Source of the DNA: CBDBJR01 sp965206445
GTDB lineage: Bacteria > Pseudomonadota > Gammaproteobacteria > Arenicellales > Poriferihabitantaceae
Length of the DNA stretch: 64,000 nucleotides
Assembly (NCBI GenBank): GCA_965206445.1
Contig: CBDBJR010000002.1
Span: 806,001 to 870,000, forward strand
Direction of reading: 5' to 3'
Positions 31,957 to 41,978 of this stretch are shown here, piece after piece. Position 1 is the first letter of the stretch. Each line of letters starts with the position of its first letter. The notes beneath the pieces were generated by a model. It worked only from the letters and a program-made list of their open reading frames with translations. It was not told where the DNA came from and ran no database searches. The translations under genes and the position numbers were made by a program.

Positions 31957-33009
31957 ATGCCGGAAAAAAACTTTTCGATTGCCCCGATGCTCGACGTGAC
32001 CGATCGGCATTGCCGCGTGCTGTTCCGGCTGTTGAGCCGTAGCGCGCGGTTATACACCGAAATGGTGCCCGCAGGGGCGGTCATTTACGGCGACCGTGCG
32101 CGTTTAATGGGGTTTGATCCGATGGAACATCCGCTGGCGATACAGTTCGGCGGGAATGATCCGCGGCAGTTGGCCGAGTGTGCAAAAATTGCCGTATCAA
32201 TGGGCTATGACGAAGTCAATCTCAATGTCGGCTGCCCGAGTGCGCGCGTCAAGCAGGGTCGGTTTGGCGCCTGCCTGATGGCGCAGCCGCAGCTGGTTGC
32301 CGACTGTGTCGGGGCGATGTCCGATGCGGTGGCGGTGCCGATAACGGTAAAAACCCGCATCGGGATTGACCATCGTGACAGCTATGCGCAGCTGGCGGAA
32401 TTTGTTCGCATTGTGCAGGCCGCCGGGTGTCGGCATTTTATCGTTCATGCGCGCAAAGCCTGGCTGCAAGGGCTGAGCCCAAAACAGAATCGCAACGTGC
32501 CGCCGCTGGAGTATGACCGCGTATACAAATTGAAGCGGGATTTCCCCGAGCTGACGATGACCATTAACGGCGGCGTTACCGATCTCGATCAGATCGAGCG
32601 GCATTGGCAGCGGGTTGACGGAGTGATGATGGGCCGCAGCGTGTATCGAAACCCGTGGCTGCTGACCGAGGTCGAGCGGCGGTTTTATGATCGCTCCGAG
32701 CCGGTCGGGAGTCGGGTCGAGGTGGTGCACGCCTATCTGGATTATATTGAACGGCAACTGCTCAACGGCGTATTGTTATCGCAGATGAGCCGCCACCTGC
32801 TCCCGCTTTTTCATGCGCAGCCGGGGGCGAGGGGCTGGCGAAGGTACTTGTCCGAGCACAGCCCGGCCCGGGGTGCGGGGGTGGAGGTCATTGAACGCGC
32901 ATTGAAATCGATGGTATTATTGGCGGAGCAGGAGAGCGAGCAACGTGCCGTTGCGTATCCGTCATTGACCGCAAAGCGGGTGCCGGTGGAGCCGCTGTAT
33001 AGCAGTTGA
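31957..33009 (+). CDS. dusA: tRNA-dihydrouridine synthase A
   Basis: A 350-residue flavoenzyme that reduces uridines in the D loop of tRNAs (positions 20/20a). The TIM-barrel FMN-binding segments start at SIAPMLDVTDRHCR. The catalytic cysteine is C93 in NVGCPSARV, KTRIGIDHRDSY binds FMN, and FIVHARKAWLQGLSPKQNR is the DusA-specific form of the conserved HAR motif. Length is normal. Confidence 0.95.
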   Translation: MPEKNFSIAPMLDVTDRHCRVLFRLLSRSARLYTEMVPAGAVIYGDRARLMGFDPMEHPLAIQFGGNDPRQLAECAKIAVSMGYDEVNLNVGCPSARVKQGRFGACLMAQPQLVADCVGAMSDAVAVPITVKTRIGIDHRDSYAQLAEFVRIVQAAGCRHFIVHARKAWLQGLSPKQNRNVPPLEYDRVYKLKRDFPELTMTINGGVTDLDQIERHWQRVDGVMMGRSVYRNPWLLTEVERRFYDRSEPVGSRVEVVHAYLDYIERQLLNGVLLSQMSRHLLPLFHAQPGARGWRRYLSEHSPARGAGVEVIERALKSMVLLAEQESEQRAVAYPSLTAKRVPVEPLYSS

Positions 33010-33172
33010 TGGGCGTTGGGTCGCCGTTAACATGGTCGCTATATGGCCGTCACGGCATCATCTTTTTATCCGACACGTTACTGAATCTGCGGGCAGCGCC
33101 GAAGCGTCGGGCCGGGGTTGATTTGGCGGCCGGTTGAATACCGCAGGCGGGAGATTGGAATGTATTCGAGGT

Positions 33173-35392
33173 ATGAGGAAGACAGTGAAAATACTTAAGC
33201 GATTCATCTGGATAGTTTCCGCCCTGATTGTGGTCGTGGTCGGCCTGGTATTTATTGCTGCCAACGTGATCGAACCAAACGAGTATAAACAGCAGATTCA
33301 AACCGCAGTAAAGCAATCCACCGGCCGCGATTTGACGATTGACGGTGATCTGTCGGTGTCATTCTTTCCCTGGATTGGCGCCGACATCGTACAGTTGCAT
33401 CTGTCCAATCCGCCCGGATACGATGCGCCGTCGATGCTGACGGTCGAGCAGGCGAGCGTCAGGATAAAACTGCTGTCGTTGTTAAAGCAACAAATCGAGG
33501 TGGATACGATTGTACTGAAACGCCCCGAGGTCACGTTGATCAGGTTGCCGGATGGCAGCACCAATTGGGATGACTTCATCGACGATGCGCGTGAGGGTGG
33601 CGTGGCCGATGCGGATAATCGGGGTGTCGGGGCGGCTGTCGGCGTGATAGTGCAGGGGGTTTCCATTCAGGATGGGCAGGTGAGTTGGGATGATCGGGTC
33701 GAGCGGCAAAATCTGCGTTTGACCGGCGTGCAGCTGCGGATGGATAAATTGGTTTCCGGTGAATCGGCGGATATCCAACTGGAGGCCGATTTCTCAGGGA
33801 ATGTGCTGCCCGAATCCGGCCGTATCGAGTTCAAGACGACCGCGCGGCTGGCGAGTGATTTGGCATCGGTGTCGCTGCAAGAGACGCAATTGGAGCTGGC
33901 GCTGCAATCGGGCGCGGTCAAGGTTGCGATTGGGTCTATCCGCCATGCGATTCAGGCCGGGTTGAGTGTGCTGACGGATTTGCGGGCTGAAATCGTACAG
34001 GCGCAATTGACCTCAAACCTGGTTGTGCCCGCGGTCAACTTTACTGCATCCGACGGCCGTCTCGAGTTGCCGAGCGCCGAGTTGACGCAAGGCCAACAGT
34101 CGATTCGCCTGGAAGGGATTACCGGTGACAATGTATTGTCCGACCTGGCCGACATGTCATTATCCGGCGGCATACGGGCGGTCCTGTCCGACCCGGTTCG
34201 GCTATTGGCGGCCAATCAACTGAATGTGGATTTGTCGCCCGATTTTATTGGCGCGGTCAATCTGGCCGCTCAATTTAAATTGAAAAATAACCGTGCCCGG
34301 TTGTCTGCGATTGACCTCAGGGTCGATGATATGCGGTTATCCGGCGCAGTGACGGTAAATAATCCGGCACAACCGGCGTATGAATTCGATTTGCAGCTCG
34401 ACCGGATTGATGTCGATAAACTGACCGGCAGCCTGCCGTCAAACGACGAGTCGGCGGCGCCGACAACGCCCCCCGCCGACCCGCGGCAAAGCCTGCTATT
34501 GCCGGTGGCGCCGTTGCATGGGCTGAATGCGGATGGCCGCTTCGCCATTGGGAAACTGACAGCGGCCGCTGTCGAAATCGACAATATCGATTTAACCGTC
34601 CGCTCGCGGGCCGGGCGGCTGGAGTTGCATCCGCTGCGCGCCGAGTTGCTTGGCGGCACGATAACGGGGCGGTATGTGTATGACGTATCCGGCGGCACAC
34701 CGGTATTGCGCAGCAGCAGTACCGTCTCGGGTGTCGATGTCGGGGCGCTGCTGGCGTTTTTGGATGTGACCGATGTGTTTGCAGGCCGGGGGGACGTCAT
34801 CGCCGACTTGTCGGGCCGAGGGCGGGATAGCGATGCCGTGGTCGCATCACTTGCCGGGGATATTCAAGTCCGGCTGCAGGATGGAGCGATTAAAGGCTAT
34901 GATCTGCAAGCGGCGCTGTTGACGCTGCAGGATGTATTGGCCGGTGCCGGGGGCGACGATCAGCGCAAACAGCCGGGCGCAAAAACCCGGTTCGCTGAAA
35001 TGTCGTCAGATATAGCGGTTCAAGACGGGGTGTTTTCAACCGAAAATCTGTTGATCACAGCCCCCGTGTTTCGGGTCAACGGTCGCGGCTGGGTCGATCT
35101 CCCCGCCGCCAGTCTGGAGCTGGAAGCCGATGTGGCCGTGGTCGGTACGCTTGAAGGGCAGGGCGGTGCGCCGTTGGATCAACTCGAAGGGGTGGTCATC
35201 CCGCTGACAGTCAGCGGCGCCCTGGCGGAGCCGGACTATGCGCTGGATGTGCAGGCGCTATTGCAGGGGCAAGTGAAAGAGCGTGGCATAAAAGCGCTGC
35301 TGGAAAAAGTATTGTCGATCGAAGGGGGAGTAAAAAATGTGGTGCCGGAATGGATAGAGCAGCAGAAAGCATTATTGAAAAAGCTGTTCTGA
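33173..35392 (+). CDS. AsmA family protein
   Basis: A protein of about 739 residues anchored in the inner membrane by one N-terminal helix (about residues 8-30), with a large periplasmic part. The AsmA N-terminal domain is recognisable by NVIEPNEYKQQIQTAVKQST and DGDLSVSFFPWIG, and the AsmA C-terminal beta-rich region by the GDVIADLSGRG and MSSDIAVQDGVFSTENL segments. AsmA-like proteins act in outer membrane assembly or phospholipid transport. The ATG at 33173 is used; a GTG at 33185 has a better GAGGA and may be the real start. Confidence 0.85.
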   Translation: MRKTVKILKRFIWIVSALIVVVVGLVFIAANVIEPNEYKQQIQTAVKQSTGRDLTIDGDLSVSFFPWIGADIVQLHLSNPPGYDAPSMLTVEQASVRIKLLSLLKQQIEVDTIVLKRPEVTLIRLPDGSTNWDDFIDDAREGGVADADNRGVGAAVGVIVQGVSIQDGQVSWDDRVERQNLRLTGVQLRMDKLVSGESADIQLEADFSGNVLPESGRIEFKTTARLASDLASVSLQETQLELALQSGAVKVAIGSIRHAIQAGLSVLTDLRAEIVQAQLTSNLVVPAVNFTASDGRLELPSAELTQGQQSIRLEGITGDNVLSDLADMSLSGGIRAVLSDPVRLLAANQLNVDLSPDFIGAVNLAAQFKLKNNRARLSAIDLRVDDMRLSGAVTVNNPAQPAYEFDLQLDRIDVDKLTGSLPSNDESAAPTTPPADPRQSLLLPVAPLHGLNADGRFAIGKLTAAAVEIDNIDLTVRSRAGRLELHPLRAELLGGTITGRYVYDVSGGTPVLRSSSTVSGVDVGALLAFLDVTDVFAGRGDVIADLSGRGRDSDAVVASLAGDIQVRLQDGAIKGYDLQAALLTLQDVLAGAGGDDQRKQPGAKTRFAEMSSDIAVQDGVFSTENLLITAPVFRVNGRGWVDLPAASLELEADVAVVGTLEGQGGAPLDQLEGVVIPLTVSGALAEPDYALDVQALLQGQVKERGIKALLEKVLSIEGGVKNVVPEWIEQQKALLKKLF

Positions 35393-35534
35393 TGTTTGCT
35401 CTGGCGGTCGAGGTGTTGGGAAGTGGGGGCCGAAGCGGGGTTGATCGCGGCTCGGCGGGGGCGGAGCCGCCGGTGTATTTGCTGCGGCGGGTGGCGGCCG
35501 GTTGCCGTCCGGAATTATTTGATGCGGGTGTGTT

Positions 35535-36311
35535 ATGCAACCGGAGACAGTGATCCGATTGGAGTTCTTTGCCGCCATCCTGGCCGTGATGATGGTATGG
35601 GAGTTGCTTGCCTGCCGCCGGCCCGAGCCGATGCGCAGACAGCGCTGGCCGTCGAATTTTATGCTGCTGCTGATCTATTCGCTGCTGCTTTTGGTTATTC
35701 CGATCTCACCTCTTTGGGCTGCATTGCAGTCGATCTATTTTAAGTTTGGCCTGCTGTTTTGGTATCCACTGCCGCTCTGGTGGGGTATCGGAATTGCTTT
35801 GCTGGTATTGGATTGTGCGATTTACTGGCAGCATCGTCTGTTTCACCGGGTGCCGTTATTCTGGCGCTTGCATCGTGCGCATCATAGCGATCAGGCGATC
35901 GATGTGACGACCGGGTTTCGCTTTCATCCGGCGGAAATCATATTGTCTCTGCTGATCAAGACAGGCGTCATTATATTGCTCGGGGCGCCGCTGCTGAGTG
36001 TGTTGATATTTGAAATACTGCTCAATGGCAGCGCGATGTTCAGCCATTCCAACATTCGGTTGCCGGGCCGGTTGGATCGACTGTTGCGGCTGTTGATTGT
36101 GACCCCGGATATGCATCGAGTGCATCATTCGGTTGAACGCCCGGAGCACGACCGCAATTTTGGCTTCAACCTCTCTATCTGGGATCGGCTGTTCGGCAGC
36201 TATCGGGATCAGCCGCAAGCCGGTCACGCGGCCATGCGCATCGGCTTGAAAGAATTTGCCGATATAAAAGAATCGCGGCTGGATAGAATACTGCTTCAGC
36301 CGCTACGGTAG
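35535..36311 (+). CDS. Sterol desaturase / fatty acid hydroxylase superfamily membrane protein
   Basis: A 258-residue integral membrane di-iron protein with the three histidine boxes of this superfamily: HRLFH (100-104), HRAHH (113-117) and HRVHH (194-198). About four to five transmembrane helices are visible. Members hydroxylate or desaturate lipids using O2; the substrate here is unknown (ornithine lipid, fatty acid or carotenoid are all possible). It lies 142 nt after the AsmA-family gene, which may hint at a membrane lipid role. Confidence 0.82.
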   Translation: MQPETVIRLEFFAAILAVMMVWELLACRRPEPMRRQRWPSNFMLLLIYSLLLLVIPISPLWAALQSIYFKFGLLFWYPLPLWWGIGIALLVLDCAIYWQHRLFHRVPLFWRLHRAHHSDQAIDVTTGFRFHPAEIILSLLIKTGVIILLGAPLLSVLIFEILLNGSAMFSHSNIRLPGRLDRLLRLLIVTPDMHRVHHSVERPEHDRNFGFNLSIWDRLFGSYRDQPQAGHAAMRIGLKEFADIKESRLDRILLQPLR

Positions 36312-36356
36312 GCTGCGCTCTTTAACCACCCGCTATTTAACCACCGGTATACAAAG

Positions 36357-36626
36357 ATGACGATTGATCGAAAGCTGTTGGAAATATTGGTGTGCCCGAT
36401 CAGCAAGCAGCCGGTCTTGCTGCTTGCCGATGATAAAAGAGCGCACTTGAATCGGCTGATCGCGGATGGCAGTGTCCGCTCGCTGGACGGCACTGTGGTT
36501 GCGGTTGAACTCCTGCAAGCCGTGATCACCCAGAATGGCACCTCTATCTATCCGGTAGAAGACGATATCCCGATCATGCTGGAAGAAAAGAGCATCCCGA
36601 CCGACCAGCTCCCCGACCTGGTTTGA
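36357..36626 (+). CDS. Trm112/YcaR-family small protein, unusually long
   Basis: An 89-residue member of the Trm112p-like family (UPF0434/YcaR). The family start DRKLLEILVCPISKQP and end SIYPVEDDIPIMLEE are clear, but relatives are about 60 residues; here an extra stretch of some 28 residues (around 27-57) is inserted between them. The CPxC zinc knuckle is reduced to CPIS, as in some Pseudomonas homologs. Function unknown. It is convergent with ppk1. Confidence 0.8.
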   Translation: MTIDRKLLEILVCPISKQPVLLLADDKRAHLNRLIADGSVRSLDGTVVAVELLQAVITQNGTSIYPVEDDIPIMLEEKSIPTDQLPDLV

Positions 36627-36654
36627 CCGGCAAAAACAGCCATAGCGCCCCGGT

Positions 36655-38943
36655 TTAATGCTTCAAGGGCGTAATAAAATTGCGCTTATGCTGATTGCTG
36701 TTGCGCAACAGTTTCTTATGCTGTTTGCTTTTAAGGCGGGTTTGAGCAAACCGGATTTGCTGCTGCTGGCTGGAGTCGGATTGGGGCGAAGTCGGTCGGC
36801 GTTTGAGGTAGCTGCCGTCGGGCTGCATATCCCAGGCCTCGCATTCATCACCCAGCATGGCATCCAAAACCAGGCGCAATTCATCTTTGATCGGCTGCGG
36901 GGTAATTTTGACCATCATCTCTACGCGTTTTTCCAGATTGCGGGACATCAAGTCCGCCGAGCCGATCAGATACTCTTCGTTGTCGCCGTTTTTGAAATAA
37001 AAAATCCGGCTGTGTTCAAGGAAGCGCCCGACGATGCTGATGACGCTGATATTGTCCGATAATCCCGGCACGCCGGGGCGCAATCGACAGGTATCGCGCA
37101 CAATCAATTCCACTTTAACGCCGACCAGCGACGCCCGATACAGCGTACGGACAATATCCCCATCTTCCAGGGCATTGGTTTTTATTTGTATCAGCCCCGG
37201 GTTGTCGTCGGTGTGTTTCTTGATTTCCCGTTCAATTTTTGCGATCACGGCTTTCTTCAATTGCTTGGGCGCCAGAATCAACTTGCGATAGTTGCGTTTC
37301 GGCGTACAGCCGGTGGTCAGATAATTGAACAGCTCGGTGACATCATGGCCAATATCCTGATCGCCGGTCAACAGCCCCATGTCGGCGTACAGCCGAGCGG
37401 TGCCGCCGTGGTAGTTGCCGGTACCAATGTGTACGTAGCGCCGCAGACCGTTATAATCCTGGCGCACCGCCATCAGCACCTTGCAGTGTGTTTTCAGGCC
37501 GATTACGCCGTAGGTGACATGAATGCCGGCCTGTTCCATGCGCTCGGCCAGCTCGATGTTGGCCGCTTCATCGAATTTTGCTTTCAGCTCCACTACCACG
37601 GCCACCTGCTTCCCGTTGTGTGCGGCATCGATCAGTAAATCAATGATGCGCGTTTCCCGGTCGGTGCGATACAAGGTCATTTTGATTGCGCGCACCTTGG
37701 GGTCGCGCGCCGATTCTTCTAACAGGCGCACGACCGACGTGGCAAAGGATTCATACGGGTGCTGCAGTAAAATCGACTCGGCTTCACGCAGAATGTAGAA
37801 AATACTGCGCTGCTGATCCTGCAACCGATAGTGGTTTAACGGTGCGTGGGCCGGGTAGTGCAGATCGCTGATCGGCAACTCGGCCAGCTGCATAAAATCC
37901 CGCTGACCCATAAAGCCGTCGCTTTGAAATACATCCTGGTTGACATCCAGGCCAAGCTCGGCGGCCAGCATGGCCTTGCGGTCCTGATCGATGCCCCGGT
38001 TGACCAGGATGCGCACAATCGGGGCGATCCGGCGGTCGCGCAGCTCGAGCTCGATCATCGACATCAAATCATTTGCGCCGGATTGATCGCGCTCTGCGGC
38101 GGCGTTTCTGGCGACAAAAAACAGGTCGGAAGACATGATGTCGACGCCGGGGAAGAGCGTATCCAGATTGTTCAGCATGACCTCTTCCAGCGGCACATAA
38201 TGGTGTTTTTCATCGATGCGGATAAACCGCGGGATGCCGATACCAACCGGCACCTTGATGCGGGCGATGACCGTTTCTCCGGCCGACTCGGGTTTAAGCG
38301 ATACCAGTATATTTAGCGACAGGTTGGAAATAAAAGGGAACGGATGGGCCGGGTCGACGACCTGCGGCGTTACCAGAGGAAAAATATTCTCCAAAAAATG
38401 CCGGCGCACCGCAGCCCGCTGCGCGTCGTTTAATTCGCTGTGACTGAACACGCACAAGCCATGCTGGCGCAGTGCGTTGAGCAGTTGCGGCAGCTGTTGA
38501 TTCCTTTGGTGCTCGACTTGACGGACTGTGGAGCAGATTTCATCAATCTGCTCCTGCGGGCTGCGGCCATCGAGCGAGAGCTCCCTGACGCCGGTGGCGA
38601 CCTGAAGTTTCAGGCCGCCGACCCGTTTCATAAAAAACTCATCCAGATTAGAAGCAAAAATAGCAAAATACTTCAGCCTTTCCAGTGCCGGGTTGCGGGG
38701 GTTTTGCGCTTCATGCAACACCCGCTTGTTAAACTCGAGCCAGGTTATCTCGCGGTTCAGATACAGCGGCGGACTATACAAATCCGGTTCGGTCGGCGGC
38801 GGGTGTGCGCCGCTGCCTTGCTGCCGGTCGAGCGCGACCGGATACGATTTTTGTTCGGTCGTGACCGAGGCCAGCGCCGGGCGGCCGGGTTGGTTTGTGT
38901 GTTCGGCCGGGCCGGGCCGGGGATTGAAAACCGGGTGCTTCAT
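36655..38943 (-). CDS. ppk1: Polyphosphate kinase 1
   Basis: A 762-residue enzyme that makes polyphosphate from ATP. The N and head domains begin at LYLNREITWLEFNKRVL, and the catalytic core includes the autophosphorylated histidine region HIGTGNYHGGTARLYADMG and the second-histidine region near FLEHSRIFYFKNGD. The C-terminal tail after about residue 715 is basic and divergent. ATG 38943 (MKHPVFN) is the start; a TTG at 38991 is in frame but weaker. No ppx gene is adjacent. Confidence 0.95.
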   Translation of the reverse strand: MKHPVFNPRPGPAEHTNQPGRPALASVTTEQKSYPVALDRQQGSGAHPPPTEPDLYSPPLYLNREITWLEFNKRVLHEAQNPRNPALERLKYFAIFASNLDEFFMKRVGGLKLQVATGVRELSLDGRSPQEQIDEICSTVRQVEHQRNQQLPQLLNALRQHGLCVFSHSELNDAQRAAVRRHFLENIFPLVTPQVVDPAHPFPFISNLSLNILVSLKPESAGETVIARIKVPVGIGIPRFIRIDEKHHYVPLEEVMLNNLDTLFPGVDIMSSDLFFVARNAAAERDQSGANDLMSMIELELRDRRIAPIVRILVNRGIDQDRKAMLAAELGLDVNQDVFQSDGFMGQRDFMQLAELPISDLHYPAHAPLNHYRLQDQQRSIFYILREAESILLQHPYESFATSVVRLLEESARDPKVRAIKMTLYRTDRETRIIDLLIDAAHNGKQVAVVVELKAKFDEAANIELAERMEQAGIHVTYGVIGLKTHCKVLMAVRQDYNGLRRYVHIGTGNYHGGTARLYADMGLLTGDQDIGHDVTELFNYLTTGCTPKRNYRKLILAPKQLKKAVIAKIEREIKKHTDDNPGLIQIKTNALEDGDIVRTLYRASLVGVKVELIVRDTCRLRPGVPGLSDNISVISIVGRFLEHSRIFYFKNGDNEEYLIGSADLMSRNLEKRVEMMVKITPQPIKDELRLVLDAMLGDECEAWDMQPDGSYLKRRPTSPQSDSSQQQQIRFAQTRLKSKQHKKLLRNSNQHKRNFITPLKH

Positions 38944-39122
38944 GTTTGATCGATCGGTTTGGGCGAGGTTGAATATCCGCTTTGCAGTCAAGGCAATAAA
39001 TGCTATAAACCTGTACTGACCTGAATTTTGTATTGGCTAATGTTAACGTTAATTCAATGCCGAGGCAAAAAAACTTTCGATGAGTGAATCCGGCTCGTCG
39101 ATATCTTTGACGATTTCTCGCT

Positions 39123-40649
39123 ATGCACTCGTTTTTGCAGCAGGCCTGGGCGGCTATGACCGCAGTTTTTGGGTTCGATACCATGCTGCTGGTCGAACCC
39201 GATCTGCTCGCCCGCTTGCTGTTGCAGCTGATTCTGCTGGTCTGTTCGGCGTTTTTTTCCAGTTCTGAAACCGCGCTTTTCTCCCTTTCCCGACTCGACC
39301 TGCAGCAGCTTCGCCGCGACCATGGCGAGCGCGCCGAAACTATCCATGCGCTGCTGGATCAACCGCGTCGGCTGATCATCTCGATTCTGAGCGGCAATGA
39401 GCTGGTCAACATCGCGGCCGCCGTCAATATGACCTCGATTCTGCTGACGCTGTACGGCAGCGACAAGGCCGGATGGATGAATTTGCTGGTGATGGTGCCG
39501 TTGCTGCTGCTGTTTGGCGAGGTCACGCCTAAAACTATCGCCGTATCCAACCCGGTACGCTACAGCACCCGGGTGGTGGCGCAGCCCATGAAGCTGTGGA
39601 TCAGGCTGGTTGCGCCGCTGATCTGGCTGCTCCGCGGGAGTGCCGACCGCGTGACCACCCGGTTGGTTGGCGAGGCCAAAGCGGCGGACAATCTGTTGCA
39701 GCCGGATGAATTTTTGACCCTGGTCGAGCAGGTGGCCAAGGAGGGGGTGCTGGATGCGACTGAGCGAGCGCTGATATACAACTTGCTCGAGGCCAATGAA
39801 ACGGAAATTGTCGAGGTAATGACACCGCGTACGCAAATGGCATTTTTGAATGTCGAAATGAGTGTGCCCGAGATGGTGGAAAAATTTGTTGCTTACCGTC
39901 ATCCGCGTGTTCCGGTGTTCAAAACCCATCGCGACAATCTGGTTGGTTTTGTCCATGCCGAAGATATATTGCGCCTGATTCTGGATGACGACGACCTGAC
40001 CGGGCTCAGCCCGGAAAGCATTATGCACCCGCCGGTGGTGGTGCCGCTGACGAAAAAAGTAGATGAAATGTTTGATTTTTTCCAGAGGAATCAAGTCCGT
40101 GCTGCCGCCTGTCTGAATGAGTTTGGCGGGGTTGAGGGGTTTATCACGATGCGCAGCGTGATCAATTTTATCTTCGGCGATATTAGCGGCGGCTCAAAAG
40201 CGACCGTGGGTCTATACGCCGAGCGGGACAATAATATCTATGAAGTCCCGGGTGATATGAAGCTGACCGATTTCGATAACCTGACCAATTTTGGCATTCT
40301 CGATCCGCGTATGACGACGATTGGCGGGGTGGCGTTTCGCTTGCTCGATCGGCTGCCCAAAGAGGGCGATAAGGTTGAAATGGAGGACATCATTCTCCAG
40401 GTGATGGAGATGGATGTACACCGCGTTGCCAGAGTCCGGGTGGCCAAAGGCATCGATATGCATGATTTCGATCGAGCCGAAGAGATTATCGTATCGGAGA
40501 CGGATACGCCGCACGATGACGAGCAGAAGCTGAACCGGGAAAGCGTGATGAATCAAGTGCCGGACGACGTTGATGCCGAGTCGGAGATAGAGCATGCACA
40601 GAAGGCAAAGCGGATACAGTCCGAAGCCGGGCAGCGGGGGGGGGTGTGA
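39123..40649 (+). CDS. DUF21-CBS transporter-associated protein (HlyC/CorC family), first copy
   Basis: A 508-residue membrane protein with an N-terminal DUF21 domain (about four helices, FFSSSETALFSLS near residue 45, FGEVTPKTIA). A pair of CBS domains follows (about 200-330, starting after VMTPRTQM), then a CorC/HlyC C-terminal domain (about 350-450) and an acidic tail. Relatives (YfjD, CorB/CNNM-like) act in Mg2+/Co2+ homeostasis. The start is ATG 39123; M12 is possible. It overlaps the start of its paralog by one base (TGATG). Confidence 0.85.
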   Translation: MHSFLQQAWAAMTAVFGFDTMLLVEPDLLARLLLQLILLVCSAFFSSSETALFSLSRLDLQQLRRDHGERAETIHALLDQPRRLIISILSGNELVNIAAAVNMTSILLTLYGSDKAGWMNLLVMVPLLLLFGEVTPKTIAVSNPVRYSTRVVAQPMKLWIRLVAPLIWLLRGSADRVTTRLVGEAKAADNLLQPDEFLTLVEQVAKEGVLDATERALIYNLLEANETEIVEVMTPRTQMAFLNVEMSVPEMVEKFVAYRHPRVPVFKTHRDNLVGFVHAEDILRLILDDDDLTGLSPESIMHPPVVVPLTKKVDEMFDFFQRNQVRAAACLNEFGGVEGFITMRSVINFIFGDISGGSKATVGLYAERDNNIYEVPGDMKLTDFDNLTNFGILDPRMTTIGGVAFRLLDRLPKEGDKVEMEDIILQVMEMDVHRVARVRVAKGIDMHDFDRAEEIIVSETDTPHDDEQKLNRESVMNQVPDDVDAESEIEHAQKAKRIQSEAGQRGGV

Positions 40650-41908
40650 TGGACGGCTTGCTGATGCTGCTGTTGGTGGTGTTGCTGCTGCTGTTAAAAG
40701 GGTTTTTTTCAGGCTCGGAAATCGCCCTGGTGAATTGCGACAAACTGAAACTGCAAGCGAAGGCCAACCAGGGCGACAAGGGCGCGCGCAAAGTGCTCGA
40801 GTTGTTTAAAACGCCGGATGTGCTGCTGGGAACGACCTTGATCGGCACCAACATTGCCACGGTTGCGCTGATCACGCTGGTGACCCTGATGTTTATCCGC
40901 TATTTCGGCGAGCGGGGTGATTTTTATGCATTTTTGATCTTTACGCCGATCCTGCTGATTTTCGGAGAGATCGTGCCGAAAAGTGTCTATCAGCAAAAAT
41001 CCGACCGCATTGCGCCGCTGGCGATTTATCCGCTTACCATTTTTCTGTTGCTGTTCTACCCGTTGATTTTTGCTTTTTCACACATTGCCCGGCTTGCCGC
41101 GCGTCTGGTCGGCGGCGGCAAGGTGGATCAGAATGTGTTTATGACCCGCGAACAGATTCGCTCGGTAGTCGATATGACGGAAAGGACCTCTTCGGTGGAT
41201 GCGTTTGACCGCAGCCGTATTCGTCGCGTCATCCGCTTCGGCGAGACGACCGTCGGTGAGGCGATGACACCCATCGCAGAGGCGACCGCGCTCGGCTATA
41301 ACCGCAGCATCCTGCATGCGGTGGCGCTGGTGCGCCGCAAAGGGTATAACCGACTGCCAGTTTTCAAGGGCAATACCAGCAATATCATCGGGATTGTGAC
41401 GCTCAGTACGTGGGATTTGATGGACCCGGGCCTGCGCGAAAAACAACTGAAGGATTTGATCAAACCGGCGCATTACGTGCTGCAGTTCCAGACCATTGAT
41501 CGGGTGCTGCCGACGTTGCGTCAGCGGAATGACCGCATGGCGGTAGTGGTCGATGAGTTCGGCTCTGCGGTCGGCATTATTACCATGGAAGATATCGTAG
41601 AAGAGGTGGTGGGCGATATCGATGTCGGCTATGATTTTGAAGAATACCTGCCAAAGCGCAAGCGCATATTCGAATCCATCGGTGAAGGCCGGTATTTGAT
41701 GGATTCGCGCCTGTCAATTTCCGAGGTCAACGATATACTCAACATCAGCCTGAGCACCAAAATTTCGCATACTATCGGCGGCCTGGTGATGGCGCAGCTG
41801 GGGCATATTCCGGTAGTCGGTGAGGCCGTGATGGATCAGGGCTATCGTTTTACGGTAAAAGAAACGACCGAACGGGCGGTGGTCCGACTGCATGTTGAGC
41901 CGATTTGA
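40649..41908 (+). CDS. DUF21-CBS transporter-associated protein, second copy
   Basis: A 419-residue relative of the preceding protein. It has a DUF21 membrane domain (GFFSGSEIALVNCDKLKL at the N-terminus, FGEIVPKSVYQQ), two CBS domains (about 200-325, AMTPIAEA and the RQRNDRMAVVVDEFGSAVG segment) and a CorC/HlyC domain. Sequence identity to the first copy is only moderate, so they are ancient paralogs. The ATG is coupled to the upstream stop. The two may form a heteromeric divalent cation transporter; that is inference. Confidence 0.85.
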   Translation: MDGLLMLLLVVLLLLLKGFFSGSEIALVNCDKLKLQAKANQGDKGARKVLELFKTPDVLLGTTLIGTNIATVALITLVTLMFIRYFGERGDFYAFLIFTPILLIFGEIVPKSVYQQKSDRIAPLAIYPLTIFLLLFYPLIFAFSHIARLAARLVGGGKVDQNVFMTREQIRSVVDMTERTSSVDAFDRSRIRRVIRFGETTVGEAMTPIAEATALGYNRSILHAVALVRRKGYNRLPVFKGNTSNIIGIVTLSTWDLMDPGLREKQLKDLIKPAHYVLQFQTIDRVLPTLRQRNDRMAVVVDEFGSAVGIITMEDIVEEVVGDIDVGYDFEEYLPKRKRIFESIGEGRYLMDSRLSISEVNDILNISLSTKISHTIGGLVMAQLGHIPVVGEAVMDQGYRFTVKETTERAVVRLHVEPI

Positions 41909-41978
41909 GCGGACGCTGGCCGCCGCCATGCCGACCGGCCTGATGCGCCTGCCCGTCGCCAATCGGGTAGTGTGACGC

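Noticed and set aside
39054..40094. 346-codon open frame on the minus strand opposite the first DUF21-CBS gene
   Set aside because: Composition is rich in Q, R and H with no domain; the plus-strand frame has DUF21 and CBS motifs.
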